A stretch of 64,000 bases of DNA, taken from contig JALGPY010000006.1 in the NCBI GenBank assembly GCA_023055425.1, positions 75,762,435-75,826,434 of the forward strand, in the 5' to 3' direction. Position numbers and translations under genes: made by a program. Of the stretch, positions 22,858 to 35,014 are shown piece by piece (position 1 is the stretch's first letter; every line of letters begins with the position of its first letter). The notes beneath the pieces are model-generated. The model searched no databases. It had not been told where the DNA came from and saw nothing but the letters and a program-made list of their open reading frames with translations. Origin of the DNA: Linanthus parryae. Lineage: Eukaryota; Streptophyta; Magnoliopsida; Ericales; Polemoniaceae.

Positions 22858-24889
22858 GTGTAAAGTAGAGTATAATATACGTATAGGTAGAGTATAAATA
22901 CGACATAACAATACATATAGTATAAATATAAATACAAGTATTTAAATACTAAAAGTTTAGTAAAAGACAAATAATACCCCCAACTACAACTGTATAATAT
23001 TATCCGAAATTACAATTACCTCCCCTACTCGTCATATAATTCAGAAATAGCTGTTTAAATTTTACGAAAAATACGTCAAAATATTTGGAAAAATACGGGG
23101 TGTTACAACCGCAGCCAACACGACCAATCTAATCAAAAGCAAATATAACGATCCCCGCACAACTCTTTCCACTTTACGTTAATTACGAATTATTATTATT
23201 CGTGTGACAGTATCAAAGCATAGCAATACAACTTCTTTAAGATGTAAAGAAATCACAAATAAATCATGTAAATAAATAACAAATGCATTTTGAGACAATT
23301 ATTAAAAATTAAATTGTGACACGAAATGAGCTAGGCACGCAATGCTTGGCATGTTTACTTACCTTATTTTAGTAGCAATAGCACGTCCTAGCAATTGATC
23401 GGGTCTACAAAATCGTCACCTACACATCATAACTTCTAAGTCAATGAACACTCAAGTAAAATGCTACAAGTCCTAACGAGTATTCTTTTTATATCAACCC
23501 GACCCCCACTAGTTAACTTTGTAACGTTTTGCTTAGTTTATAATTTTCTATAAACAAAACTATATAAAACAGTGTGCTTATTTTAAACGACTATTAATAT
23601 TATTATTATTATTATTATTATCTAAAAGTAGCTTATTAAATACGGAAATTATTTTAAAAATATGAGCTAAAAAATGAGAACTAACAAGAATATTTATTTA
23701 GGAACTATTTCGAATTATAACGATAAAATGCTATTGCGACTACTACGTTTTAAGAAAAATTGTACACGATGCTACAATGTTAACAAGCTAGCGAAATGTC
23801 AATTTTTACAAGTTTTAGACATCCAATTTCCAAGTTAAGTGTCTTAACCCGACTTATTTATAATTTTCAATAAAACACTTCTTGTTTAATTTTTAGAGAA
23901 TGATCCGAACATTATTTCGATACCAGAATCATTTTTCCGGGACGGTGACGAATGTAGTATTTTTAAAAATTATTTTCAATCCAAAATTAACATTTTTATT
24001 TTTATCGAAAAGTGTAACGTTTAAGGAAAAGACAAGCAGTTCCCTTTAAGTTTTAGTAAAAGATAGCACACACACCCTAACTCACAAGTCTGATTTAAAA
24101 AGATACCAACTCCCCCTTAACATATTCTTACATACAAACAGCTCCCCCTTATTATACACTATACAGAGTTTTATTAAATTACACTTTTACCTCCCTTAAC
24201 ATGAACTTAAATTTTATCAATCTAAACTCAGATTCAAGCTAGCAAGATTCGATTTTGACTATCTATAACTACTAATTAGAGGGTTTAGAACATACACAGG
24301 CCAAATGTGGCTGGAAACCGTCAAGAAATGAAGCGGGTGAAGCTTGCCGACGAGGTGCTCTTAAATGGAGATGGCGGCGGCTACCGGAGCATCCTAGCTT
24401 GCTTATGAGACTTCTACTACACTCCTTGGACTCCTAGGAGTTGACTGGAAGCTACGAGAAAGAGTGGGTGCTGCCGGGTGGAGTTTGGCCAAAGCTTGGC
24501 CGGCTGTTAATGGAGGTTCGGCGGTTGATATGGCGGTGTCCCTGCAGTTGGTGTCTCTTTACCTCTGTTTCTGGGCAGAGGAGGGTGAGGTCAGATGCAG
24601 AGAGAGATAGAGGAAGACAGGGGAGGAGAGAGAGAGAGAGATGGGTTTGCTTTCTCATTGGTGGTTGCCGCAGGCAACAATGGTGGATGTGGAGGTGGTT
24701 GTGGCTGCTGCCACCACTGCTCTTCTGCTGCTGCTATCCTCAAGAAAGAAAGGGGTAGTGAGAATGAGATGGGGCACTGCTCTTCTGCTGCCACCACTGC
24801 TCTTCTGCTGCTGCTGCCACCACCTCCATCTTTGTACCTACGCTGCTGCCACCACTGCTCTTCTGCTGCTGCTATCCTCAAGAAAGCAA

Positions 24890-25561
24890 GTGGAATTCTA
24901 TGTGGATGAGCTGGTGGTTAAATCCAAGCACGAAGCAGATCACCTCGCAGATCTACGGAAGGTGTTCAATAGATGTAGACGCTTTCAACTAAAGATGAAT
25001 CCCATGAAATGCGCATTTGGGGTAACATCAGGGAAGTTCTTGGGATGCGTAGTTCATCGCCAAGGAATCGAGCCTGACCCTTCGAAAGTATCAGCCATAA
25101 CCGGCATGACGCCGCCCCATAACCAGAGTGCCTTGAAGACATTTTTAGGAAAGCTATCCTATCTGCGGAGATTCATCCCAGCGATTGCTGAAATCACTTG
25201 CTGTTTTAGTGCCCTTCTCAAGAAAGATGCCGTATACAGCTGGGCTCCGGAGCACGAAGCTGCATTCGAAAAGCTGAAGGATCTGCTGACGTCCTAAAAA
25301 ATAATGATCGCACCTCAACTGGGATCACCGCTTCTGCTATATCTGACGTCAACGAGGAGGTCCATAGGAGCACTCTTGGCTCAGGAGTACGAAGGCCAGG
25401 AAAGGCCTATCTACTACATCTCTCGCATCGTGCAGCCCGCTGAATCAAGGTACACAGACATCGAACGTCATTGCCTTGCTTTGTTCTTCGTAATAGAGAA
25501 ATTGAAACACTACTTTGCGTCACACAAAGTGGTAGTGGTCACCAAGAGTGATCCCATATGA
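24890..25561 (+). pseudogene. pol: Tat-like copy A: RT C-terminal half and RNase H fragment
   Basis: Starts inside RT at the catalytic motif, which reads YVDE (GAG at 24908-24910) instead of YVDD. It continues through the RT thumb (FLGCVVHRQGI) and connection, meets a TAA at 25295-25297, and resumes in RNase H (LTSTRRSIGALLAQEYEG ... YTDIERHCLALFF). The RNase H stops at KSDPI, far short of its normal end. The open frame that appears to extend upstream to 24641 is low-complexity sequence of the neighbouring LTR and is not part of this gene. Confidence 0.88.
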
Positions 25562-25720
25562 TAAGATTGTAATCTCATCTCTCCCATATGAGAGCGTGTT
25601 AATAAGAGAATTCTCCCAAATGAGAACTTCATATTTCTGGATTGTCAATTTTGCTTCATTTTAGTTTGTTATAACTGTTAACAGTGGGTTATCCGCTACA
25701 ATAGCAATCTGTACAAATGC

Positions 25721-26333
25721 GATCTTAATTGATCATCTAAGCCTATCTGTCACGATATCAGCTCATGCAAAATGCGATCTTAATTGATCATCTAAGCCTA
25801 TCTATCACGATAGCAGCCCATGCAAAATGCGATCTTAATTGATCCTCTAAGCCTATCTGTCACGATAGCAGCTCATGCGAAATGCGATCTTAATTGATCA
25901 TCTAAGCCTATCTGTCATGATAGCAGCCTATGCAAAATGATCTTAATTGATCTTTTAAAAGCCTATCTGCCACGATAGCAGCCTATGCAAATGCGATCTT
26001 GATTGATCATCTAAGCCTATCTGTCACGATAGCAGCTCATGCGAAATGCGATCTTAATTGATCATCTAAGCCTATCTGTTACGATAGCAGCCTATGCAAA
26101 TGCGATCTTAATTGATCCTCTAAGCCTATCTGCCACGATAGCAGCCTATGCGAAAAACGATCTTAATTGATCTACTAAAGCCTATCTGCTACGATAGCAA
26201 CTCATGCGAAAAGTGATCTTAATTGACCTTCCAAGCCTATCTGCGGTGATAGCAGCATTATACAAATGCGATAGCAATATTGTGCAAAACGATCTTAAGT
26301 GATCTACAAAGGTCTATCTGATATGATAGCACT
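25721..26333 (+). repeat. Minisatellite of copy A, about 11 units of 54-56 bp
   Basis: Units start GATCTTAATTGATC and contain CTATCTGTCACGATAG then CAGCTCATGC. Each has an inverted pair CTATC/GATAG around a 6-nt loop. The last two units are degenerate. It begins about 160 bp after the truncated RNase H. Confidence 0.97.
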
Positions 26334-27771
26334 TGAATCTGAAAGCAAATCACAAGCCCATCTGCCAAGATGGCACAACTGCGCAAATACGATCTCGAAC
26401 GATCTAATAAAACATCTGCGAATTTATATGGCAGATAGCAAATGCGAACATGTATATAGCATTGTGCAAGGCGAGATATGCCGATACGCATGCGAAATTG
26501 TATTTTGTTGCAACAGCACAGCAAATAATACAAAAGCTATTTATCATTATGAGTCGAAAAGACTTACAATTTATCTGTCTAGATAGCAGCTTACAAGCGA
26601 AAAAGCTCAAATCTAACTACACAGCCAACATGGCTTACAATACATTCGAAAAGTAGCTGACAAGCCAGCAGAGACACACTACGGGAATCCTGACTGAAAA
26701 GGATGAACCCAACGGTCCTAACACCGTCCGTGCGATACACAGATCTGCGACCGAACATCTGTCGCAAGTGGGATCTTGCTCCAAAGAGCCACATGAAGCC
26801 ATACGTTCAAGATCCCAGTATTTGACAAGGCCCTTGTCAGATCAACATCCCAAGAGATGTGCCTGAGGAACCACCGGTCCCGGCGATCAACAGGCAAGCA
26901 GAAGCTCCAAAGGGCAAGGGCTCCTTGTAGACGGGGATGAACGCAGCGGTTCGCCACCCTGAGCTCACGAACGTGGGGGCAATAAGTTCTCCTCCAGGGA
27001 TGCTGGAGGAGAATTCCGCCGTTCATTATGAGACGGTAGCACGGTCACTTCGGCGCTGCACCTCACCGGGAGGCGGCCGGAAACATGACCTGCAAACATA
27101 ATACACGAAGAAAACTCTTCGAATACACATGAGATATCATCTCCATCTTCTTTATGATGGTTATAAAGAGCAATAAGCCTCATAAAGTGGATCTTGGAAA
27201 CTATTTCTACAGCACAAAGCGCAAACTCACGATTCACAACTTGAAGTTGCCATGAATCAACGAAAAACAAGCGTTGAAGCCAGCAGTCGTAAGGATTCAC
27301 GGCAAAGCACATTTTTGGGATGAATAACCCAAATAGCAAAGACAGGGTTTATATAGACCTTGTGGAGACTCTTCAGTTGCTAAGATGAGTCAGCAGAATT
27401 CGAAAAGAGGGTAAGGTCAATCACTTACGCCTTGAAAAGCGGTAACGATCAATTACCCTACTAAAGGCTACGACGATTCAGTTGCGTATCCTAATAAATG
27501 ACGGATAGTCATGATTCGGATGGACTTCCCAACAAAAGCGTGCTTATCTTCCGAGAAATTAGCGCGAAAATCAAGCAGAGTATCAATTGCTGATGTCATA
27601 ATTGGATATGCACAGAGATATCCTATCAAATCCGGAAAGGGCAAAACGGGCAAGTTGATTCTTGTTGTTAAAAAAAGGGGGGGGGGGAGAAACCCTAGCA
27701 ACATTACATTAATGTTTCAACATTACATTAATGTTCCAGCTATTTCCTTGCTATTTTTCAAATTCAAAAAG
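26334..27771. other. Copy A region between minisatellite and antisense gene
   Basis: Non-coding as far as I can see; about 99 percent like copy B 37264-38698 by eye. It is likely to include the 3' untranslated region of the antisense gene. Confidence 0.45.
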
Positions 27772-30700
27772 TCAAAGCAAATTCTTGATCAAGGAGTCAT
27801 GGGGCGCGAACTGATGGCTCAGCTTCTCTACCTGCTCCACTTCTTGCTTCAATTGCTCGCACTTGGCATTCATCTCATGATAGAGCTTCGTAGCTTCTTC
27901 AGCCTTTTGCTTCTGCTGCTCCACCTTCTGCTTTTCAGCTGCGAGGTTCTGGTGGCCGAGCTTCAAAGTTACGGCTGCGCGAATCAGAGTGACTCTTTTC
28001 ATAAGAAATCTGAAACCTAGTCTGCCTTGAACTTTGGTAAGAATATTTTGGCACATGCCACAAAGCAATTCGGCACTCTGGACAGAAATGGTCGCAGGCG
28101 TGGCCGCAGATAGCTGCTCCAAAATCCAAATGATTACCTGAAGGTTCTCCGCACTTGCCTACTAGCCAACGGCGAATGTCAGCCTTTGACACACCATGCT
28201 TTAACGCACCCACAATAACATCTCTATAAGTTACTGCGAGATTGAAGATCTCACCTTTATCGCCGCCTGCGATTTCTGCAAAGTCTGCTTGGGCTTGCTC
28301 CAGGGCTGCTGCATCCTCTTCCGGAACCGCATCCTCCTCCTCCGCCTGAGGAGTCACTACTTCGGGAAGCACATCTTCTTCGTCAACTGGACGCACTAAG
28401 TCGTCAACATGTTGCTCTTAGAGGCTCCGCTGTCTCACAAGCTCGAGCTCCTCCTCCTCCCGCTGCCTTCTCCTTTCAGCAGCTTCCGCGGCTGTCTTCC
28501 GGGACTCAGCAAGAACGTCCTCGCTTATGGGATCGTCTGGAATACCAGAATGGGTATCTCTCTTTTGTCTCTTGGCCAAAAGGCCATCGATAATCTCATC
28601 ATCATCATCATCTGCGAAGATATGATTGGTTTAAGAAAGAATTGCAAAAGAATTACGATAATGAGAAGGGAAACGCGACGGAGGTACCTCCTGATTCTTC
28701 CTCATGCATCACAACTGTTCTTTCTTCTTCTTCTTCATCACTTTCTCTGGGCTCCTGCCTCTCTCCTTCTTCCTCCTGGTTGAATGGAACGAAAGTCTCA
28801 ACTGCGAGCTCTTTCCGCACTTTGCTGGGCATGCGACCTTTGCCTTTATCCTTGACAGAAAGGGACCTCGCCGGAGGAGAAGTTGGAGCACTTCTAGGGG
28901 AAGAAATTGTAATTCCCTTTTGCCTGGGTCTCTTCGCTCTCGGCGCTGCAGTCGCTGGAGGGGACGGATCATCTCTGGGAGGAGACGAGGCCGGAGCATT
29001 GTCTATCAGCGAGTCAGCAAAAGCGTTCATGACTGCGCGAATCCTGGTTTCGACCTCAGGGTCCATCCTCCATGCTAGCAGGAACGACTGTTTTTTGCCT
29101 TCTGGTGGCAACTATGGTGTTAACCAATGACTTGGAACGATCACCAGATGCGAATCTCCGCACATGACACTACAACAAACAGTATAGAATAGAGGCGTCA
29201 GCATAGGGAAATCGAGAAGCTTAACGCACGCGAAAAAATTGCTTACCTTAGCAAATGCCTCGCTATATCTGATGACATGCGTGTCACCCTTCTTAACTGC
29301 GGCGATCTTTTCCTTCAGAATGACGTCAGGGCACAAATGGTTCTCATGATCCAACAATGAGTAGCAACCATATTCAGACTCGCTCAGACTGCAATTGGGG
29401 CGAAACGGAAAAGAGTTTCTCTTGATCAGGGGAGCTCTACTCGGCTGAGCGGCCGACTGCGTCTCAATCCTCGTTTGCTGGGCGACCCAGTATGCGAGCC
29501 AGTTCTGGGAGCAACCGCCCTCGCGGGTACCTGCAGGCTGCTCAAAAGGAAGATTGTTCATGAAGACTGTCTTGCACTCCTTTGTTAGCAAGCGCTTATA
29601 GCAACCTCTGATAATGGACTGGGGCCAGATTGATGGTGCCACTGCATCAAAGCCGAACAGGGGAGAAACTCGAGTGGGGTCAACATCCACGGAAATCCTC
29701 TCATACCTTGGCGCAAGCTCACGAATATGCTCTGCGAGGGCAGGAAGGGAACCTCGTAGACACCAGCAAAAGAACTCGCGATAACGCTCATGGAAATGCG
29801 ATCCCTCTTCGAAGGGGAGCTCTACTGAGAAGACAACACCCTTAGAGGGGTACAACTTTGGAAACCATCGCACGTTCTCAATGCGTGTGGCATAGGGCCT
29901 GGCAGTATACTCTTTCCGTTTGTCGCATATCAAGCTCCAAACGCACTTGGTATTGTTCGCTCCGAACCACCTCGCAGCCCTGCCACTGTTGCGCTCCTCC
30001 GTCTCGCCTGGGGGACACCACTTGTCGGGTTAAGAGCAGTTGGAGCATAGGATGGCCATCGCTCGAAGACCCACATCGTCAAGAAGGAAATGTTGACGGA
30101 AGTCAGTATATCGAGGCGGCCACGCGACTCTTTCATGGCCACAACCAGCTGATCAAGCCTATAGTACAGCGTGCCCAAGACCAAGGGTCCGAGTGCGACT
30201 CTCTGGCCAAGGGCGAGCCTCACAGCAAGCGGAAAAACATGGTAGAAGACCCCATCATGCGGGTGACCGTCAATTAAGTACCTCGACAACCAGGCACAGA
30301 GGAAAGCACAAAGGGTCAAGTGATAGCCTTTACCCTCCACGTAATTCTTGGCCTCTGGGTCCTCGCTCAGAAGCTTCTTAGTGATGTTGCTGTTCGCATA
30401 GTCTCGAAAAAAGTACTGCAACCATTTGTTCCAGGTGTTCTTCGCAGACGTATCAACCAACTGCCAGTTTGGAAGGGCTTTGGTAGTAGTCCACCGGGTG
30501 GAGATTTTCTTTACCTCTGCTAGGCATTCCTCCATCTGCGTGTACAAGGCAATCTCCGCAGCCGTCCACAAGGAACTCAAAGGGTCCACTTCACCCATGG
30601 GAGAAAGATCGTACAGCATATGCACGTCCTCGAGTGTGGGGGAAGCCTCGAACTCAGCAAAGTGGAATGTGTGAGTCGCAGGCGAGTAGCGGGAAAGAAG

Positions 30701-31126
30701 GTCTAGAAGCATGGACTGGTCCAGCTTCACGGCAGCACCCTTCATAGCACGAACAGCGAAGTATACGCCGGCTTCATCAAGAGTCGTAGCATGACTGGTC
30801 AACACGTGGTCGATCCACTCATCCATGTAGTCCAATTTCTGGACAAAAGCTTGGGTAGAAATCGCAGTGTAGGGGAAGTACCCATTTTTGATTCCCAATC
30901 GAACCACATCCTCGGAGCCAATTAACTCGAGCAAGGCTGAGTTAACCGGGCGAGTCAGTGTTAGCAATCCCTCATTTGGGACAGGAGCAGGCATTTTCTT
31001 CGCCTTAACCCTCGCATGGTAGAAATCTTTGCCGCCTAGATAGGGGGCTTTTCGCCACAAAGCCTGCGGAAGATCGGGTATATCTTCGTCCTCCTTGGTG
31101 GGTTTGGTTCCTTTTGTCTTGGCCAT
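27772..31126 (-). pseudogene. Copy A antisense plant-mobile-domain-like gene, deleted and frameshifted
   Basis: Counterpart of the copy B gene at 38699-42997. It keeps the start codon (ATG at 31126) and reads open past codon 15, where B has a stop. Exon 1 runs to 29247 but has lost one base near 30030, shifting the frame. Intron 1 (29246-29170) and intron 2 (28687 to about 28612) keep GT-AG ends. Exon 2 has one extra T near 29093. About 950 bp covering the end of exon 3, exon 4 and the start of exon 5 is missing at about 28131. The end of exon 5 (coiled-coil-like, QKVEQQKQKAEE) is present. The TAA in exon 3 is shared with B. Confidence 0.8.
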
Positions 31127-31858
31127 TCTTGCGGAAGAGCAAGAAAAAGGGGGGAGAAATATGCCACACTCAGTTTGAATTTCGAGATTCAAGATCTATG
31201 GAAAGAAGGATGAACAGTTCTTGGTATCAATTTTGGAAATCAGAGGGTTGCATTATCAGGGATTTCAAAACCCTATCTAAGGTCCTTATTATTGAAGGAT
31301 TAAGCTGCAATTGGGTCCAAAGCTTGAAGCTTCTTCACAAGTTTCAACAGATTATATGTTATGGGTTTACAGATTCAACGCAGTTCAAGGCATACACTGG
31401 TATTTTAAATCAAAATTGAACAAGGCCAACCTTGTTTTCGCGAAGCTTGCTTGGATATGCACAGTTGAAGAAGACGATTTGCAGTTCTGAACTGATGATT
31501 GATTATCTGAATCTGCTCTCGAAGATCTCCGGGTACCATTCACTTTAAGAGAAAGAAGTGATGCTTTGCAACAATGGAGGATACAAAGTATTTATCCAAA
31601 AACAATGAAGGGTTGCGTCCTTTCAGTAGTCGAATCGCAACCGTCACCATCGAATCGCGCAATCACAGGACAAGCTGACGTCACGCCTAAAACCCTAAAG
31701 GCCAGACGGCACGACTCTAGGGGTTTTAGGTCATAATGGCACGCACGGGGGCTGAACTTACCCGTATTTGAATTGGTGCGTGGCGGCGACGCGTATGTTG
31801 GTTTCCGCGCATGGAAGTCTATACAGCTATGAGTCTTCACGCGCAGAAAGGGGGCTAA
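31127..31858. other. Copy A region between antisense gene start and LTR, with polypurine tract
   Basis: Holds the presumed promoter and leader of the antisense gene. It ends in a purine tract CAGAAAGGGGGCTAA (31844-31858) abutting the LTR. Confidence 0.6.
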
Positions 31859-32366
31859 TGTAGATAGTGCTTTCTGAGCTGACAGATCTTGGCCACGTGG
31901 CAACCATCCAGCACACCATATTGTGCTCCACACACACTGGATCACCAGCCGAGCTGATCCATGTGGGGGCTGCGAGACAGAGCCCTCGCATACCACCGCA
32001 CGGGACTTGTAGGGACTTAGTGGTTTAAAGGCTAGAGTAAGTCATGTCGCGTGCGAGCCAAGCCCGCGCGCGACCTTTAGTAACTGCTTTGAGAGATTTA
32101 TGGCACGAGCTCCATAAACCCGGTCAATCCGGTCAAACCCGGTTAACCTCGTAACGGTTCCGGTATTCGCGCATAACGTGCTGTAATGGTCCCTATATAA
32201 AAGGACACACATGCCATACGCGGAAGCTCTGCCGAACCTCTGTCTCTATCTCAGACATTACTACTGCCTTACTCTCTCCCTACACACAATCCAACTCTTC
32301 CTGTGCGATCTCTGATCCTCTACATACGGTGTACAAGGAGGTCTCCCCGCCGGAATCTCTTGTGCA
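31859..32366 (+). repeat. LTR shared by copies A and B
   Basis: 508 bp, starts TGTAGATAGTG after the purine tract and ends CTTGTGCA just before the primer-binding site. It has a TATA box TATATAAAAG at about 32194-32203. It serves as the 3' LTR of A and the 5' LTR of B. Confidence 0.85.
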
Positions 32367-32371
32367 CATTT

Positions 32372-32389
32372 TGGAGAACCCGACGTGAA
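32372..32389 (+). other. Putative primer-binding site of copy B
   Basis: TGGAGAACCCGACGTGAA, five bases after the LTR. Copy C has TGGTGAACCCGACGTAAA at the same place (57984-58001). I do not recognise the tRNA with confidence. Confidence 0.5.
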
Positions 32390-32408
32390 CTTATCAACAA
32401 AAGCAACC

Positions 32409-35002
32409 ATGTCTCAGGAGGATGATGTTAGCAACAGATCACCTTCCACCGAAACTGCCTCGGGAGAGGAGACCCGCCGTACTCCTGCGACCCCCAGCGA
32501 GGCACCGACGTTAGAATCCTTGGATGCCACCGTCCAAGGTCAGGCGAAAGCTCTCAAAGCTCAATCCGCGCAGCTAGAACGGATCTTGGCCGTTCTGGGC
32601 ACCCTTGCACCAAATCCTTCAACAGCCACCACCGTCTCTCAAGGAGGAGGAGGCCCTACCGCTCCAGGATTGGGAGTGTCCACCACACCTCCCAACCCTA
32701 ACCTGCAGACTCCGCCGGCGACTACGCAGCTGCCTTCGATTCAGGGGTCAACAGCTCAGATGTTGCCTCTCACTGCTCACACTCCTCAACCTTCGGCTTT
32801 GGCATCCAACCCGACTCTGCAGTACCCCTTGCCTCCTCCAACGGCGATCTGGGGCAATGCGAGCAGCCAATATGTCCCCAATCCTTCGGCGGCATATGTT
32901 TCGCCTCCGCCTGCGGCAACCCCTCCTCCTGCTACCGAGAGAAGCATCCCAGAATGCATGACGTCTCTGCAAAAGCGCACCAGTCATTCGCGGATACCAT
33001 TATCCCGAAGCTAGACAACGATCCACCCATCCCGCGGGAGATCTATCTCATGCCTAACCCGGCGGGGTATAAGGCTCCTAAATGGGACAAGTTCGAGGAT
33101 GTCAACGGGAACGCTCATGAGCATGTCATGCGCTTCATTGATGTCATGGGGCCATACGGAGCTGATCCCTAACTGCTGATGCGAGAGTTCCCAAAATCTT
33201 TGGGGAACGTAGCGTACAAGTGGTACCGAACTTTGGAAGCCGGATCCGTGAAGACTTGGGACGACATGGTCCAGAAGTTCTACACCAAGTTCTTCCAGAT
33301 GGAAGAAAAGGTGACAATGATCCATCTCTCGCGGATGTATCAGAAACGCGAGGAGGATGGGATCACTTTCATCAAGAAATTCAGGGCGAAGTCCTTGGAG
33401 TGCAAAGATCCAATGCTCGAAAGCCGGCTCGTAGAGATATGCCTGCAGTGCATGCGAGACGAATACAAAGGTATGCTCATCAATTTGCAAACACCTACGT
33501 TTTCAAAGCTGATTGAATGCACGAAGAACATCGAGCCTATAGTCGAGAGGCAGAAAAAGAAGAACGCTCCGGAGCGACCTTCGAGCGGCACCACCTACAA
33601 GATCGGGAGATTCAGTTACAAGAGGGGACGCGAAGCTGAGGTCAATACAGTTTCACCCCAGAAGCAAGCGAAGGTTGTGAACTTCGACGTACCACCTCTG
33701 CCATGCTCGGTAGAGGAGGCAAGCGACCTCTGCAGGCAGTGGCGCAAGGACGGTGTCCTACCGCCCCTTGAGAAGATACCCTCCAAGGAGATAGTAAGGG
33801 ACCCTAAGTGGTGCGAGTACCACGGCAAGGTCATGCACCCCACAGCGGAATGTAAGAAGCTCAGGTTTACATTCGACCAGAAGATGAAGAACGGTGAGCT
33901 GATCGTCAGCGATCACAGGAAGGATGTGCGCAACAATCCGCTTCCTGCCCATGCGGAGCAAGACTCAAAAGGCAAAGAGGTTGCCATGATCTCGATCGTC
34001 AACTTGGAAGAAGTCGCAGAGGATGGTCTACCCATCATCGCCGAGGTCCATGATGACGATGATTACATTATGGACACAGAAGACGAACGTGCCGATCGGA
34101 TGAAGGGGTCGCACGGCTTTAGCAGATTCTTCGACGAGATGAACTTCTCCGAGAAGTGCCGGACAGATATGACGAAAGCAATCTTGAGGATAGCGGAGGA
34201 CTATGAGGAAGATCTTGTAGTTTCCAACGGGAAAGTCATCAGGACGTCTCGCTCTACAGAAAAGATTATGACCTTTTCTGCCAGCGACAAGAAGACAGAT
34301 GCGAGCCACCAGAGGCCTCTGTACGTGACAGCCATCATCAATGGCGTCGAGTTCAAACGAGCATTCGTCGATGGAGGAGCAGCGGTCAACGTCGTTTCGC
34401 TCCACACACTGAAGCTAGCGGGGATCCCCGAGCACAAGATCGTCAGGCGTCCATCTCCGCTGATGGGATTCGGAAGCGACTCTAGAATGACGATCGGATG
34501 GATCCGCCTGGGCGTTCAGATTGGCAAAATCAAGTGCTCAGCAAAGTTCTATGTCATAGACGCAAACACCACGTATCACATGATCATAGGTCGAGCCTGG
34601 ATTCATCGCTTCGACGCGGTTCCTTCAACGGCTCACCAGGTTATGAAAGCTATCTGGAACGACAGAGTAGTCGAGATACCGGCTTCAACGAATCCATTCA
34701 ACTTGGATGGAGCACATCTTAGCGAGGCGGTGTGGTTCACCGAGATGGCGGACGAGCAAACACCGGGACCATTCAACCCTACTCCTTTGCCTCTCTGGGA
34801 GGACATCAAGGACCAGTCACCTGCGGGAGTAATGGTGACAAGAGAAGATACCAAAGAAAAGCCGCCTACACGCGAAGAGGCGCCGCGTATCGCATACCAT
34901 CGAAAGAATGTGTATAATCTGAAGAGAATCGCAAAGCATGACCCCGAAGGCAAGGAGATAGAGAGCTTCTACGCCAATGGGAAGAAATGCTATCGCATAT
35001 GA
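32409..35002 (+). pseudogene. gag: Tat-like copy B: gag and protease, disrupted
   Basis: Starts with ATG 32409 (MSQEDDVSN) and a Pro/Thr-rich Gag N-terminus. Compared with copy C, 19 bp is missing at about 32978, shifting the frame, and a TAA stands at 33170-33172 where C has AAA. From 33179 the frame is open for 607 residues: Retrotrans_gag core (KWYRTLEAGSVKTWDD ... FFQMEEKV), a Cys/His-containing segment (WCEYHGKVMHPTAEC) and a retropepsin-like domain with FVDGGAAVNVVS in place of D-S/T-G. The frame ends at TGA 35000-35002, with RT following in the same frame. Confidence 0.88.
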
Positions 35003-35014
35003 AGGTGCGCGGGG

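Noticed and set aside
24641..24889. An N-terminal extension fused to the RT of copy A
   Set aside because: The upstream part is CTG-rich low-complexity LTR sequence joined by a rearrangement; the open frame is accidental.
25721..26333. CRISPR-like regular repeat array
   Set aside because: Repeats run head to tail with no unique spacers and lie in a plant retrotransposon; it is a minisatellite.
26258..27339. Minus-strand frames of 90-125 codons after the minisatellite, repeated in B and C
   Set aside because: They recur only because the DNA is duplicated; the frame is disrupted in C and no domain is visible.
27511..29130. Plus-strand frames of 120-170 codons opposite the antisense gene
   Set aside because: They are shadows of the minus-strand exons, which splice in frame; composition is Leu/Ser-rich reverse translation of acidic coding sequence.
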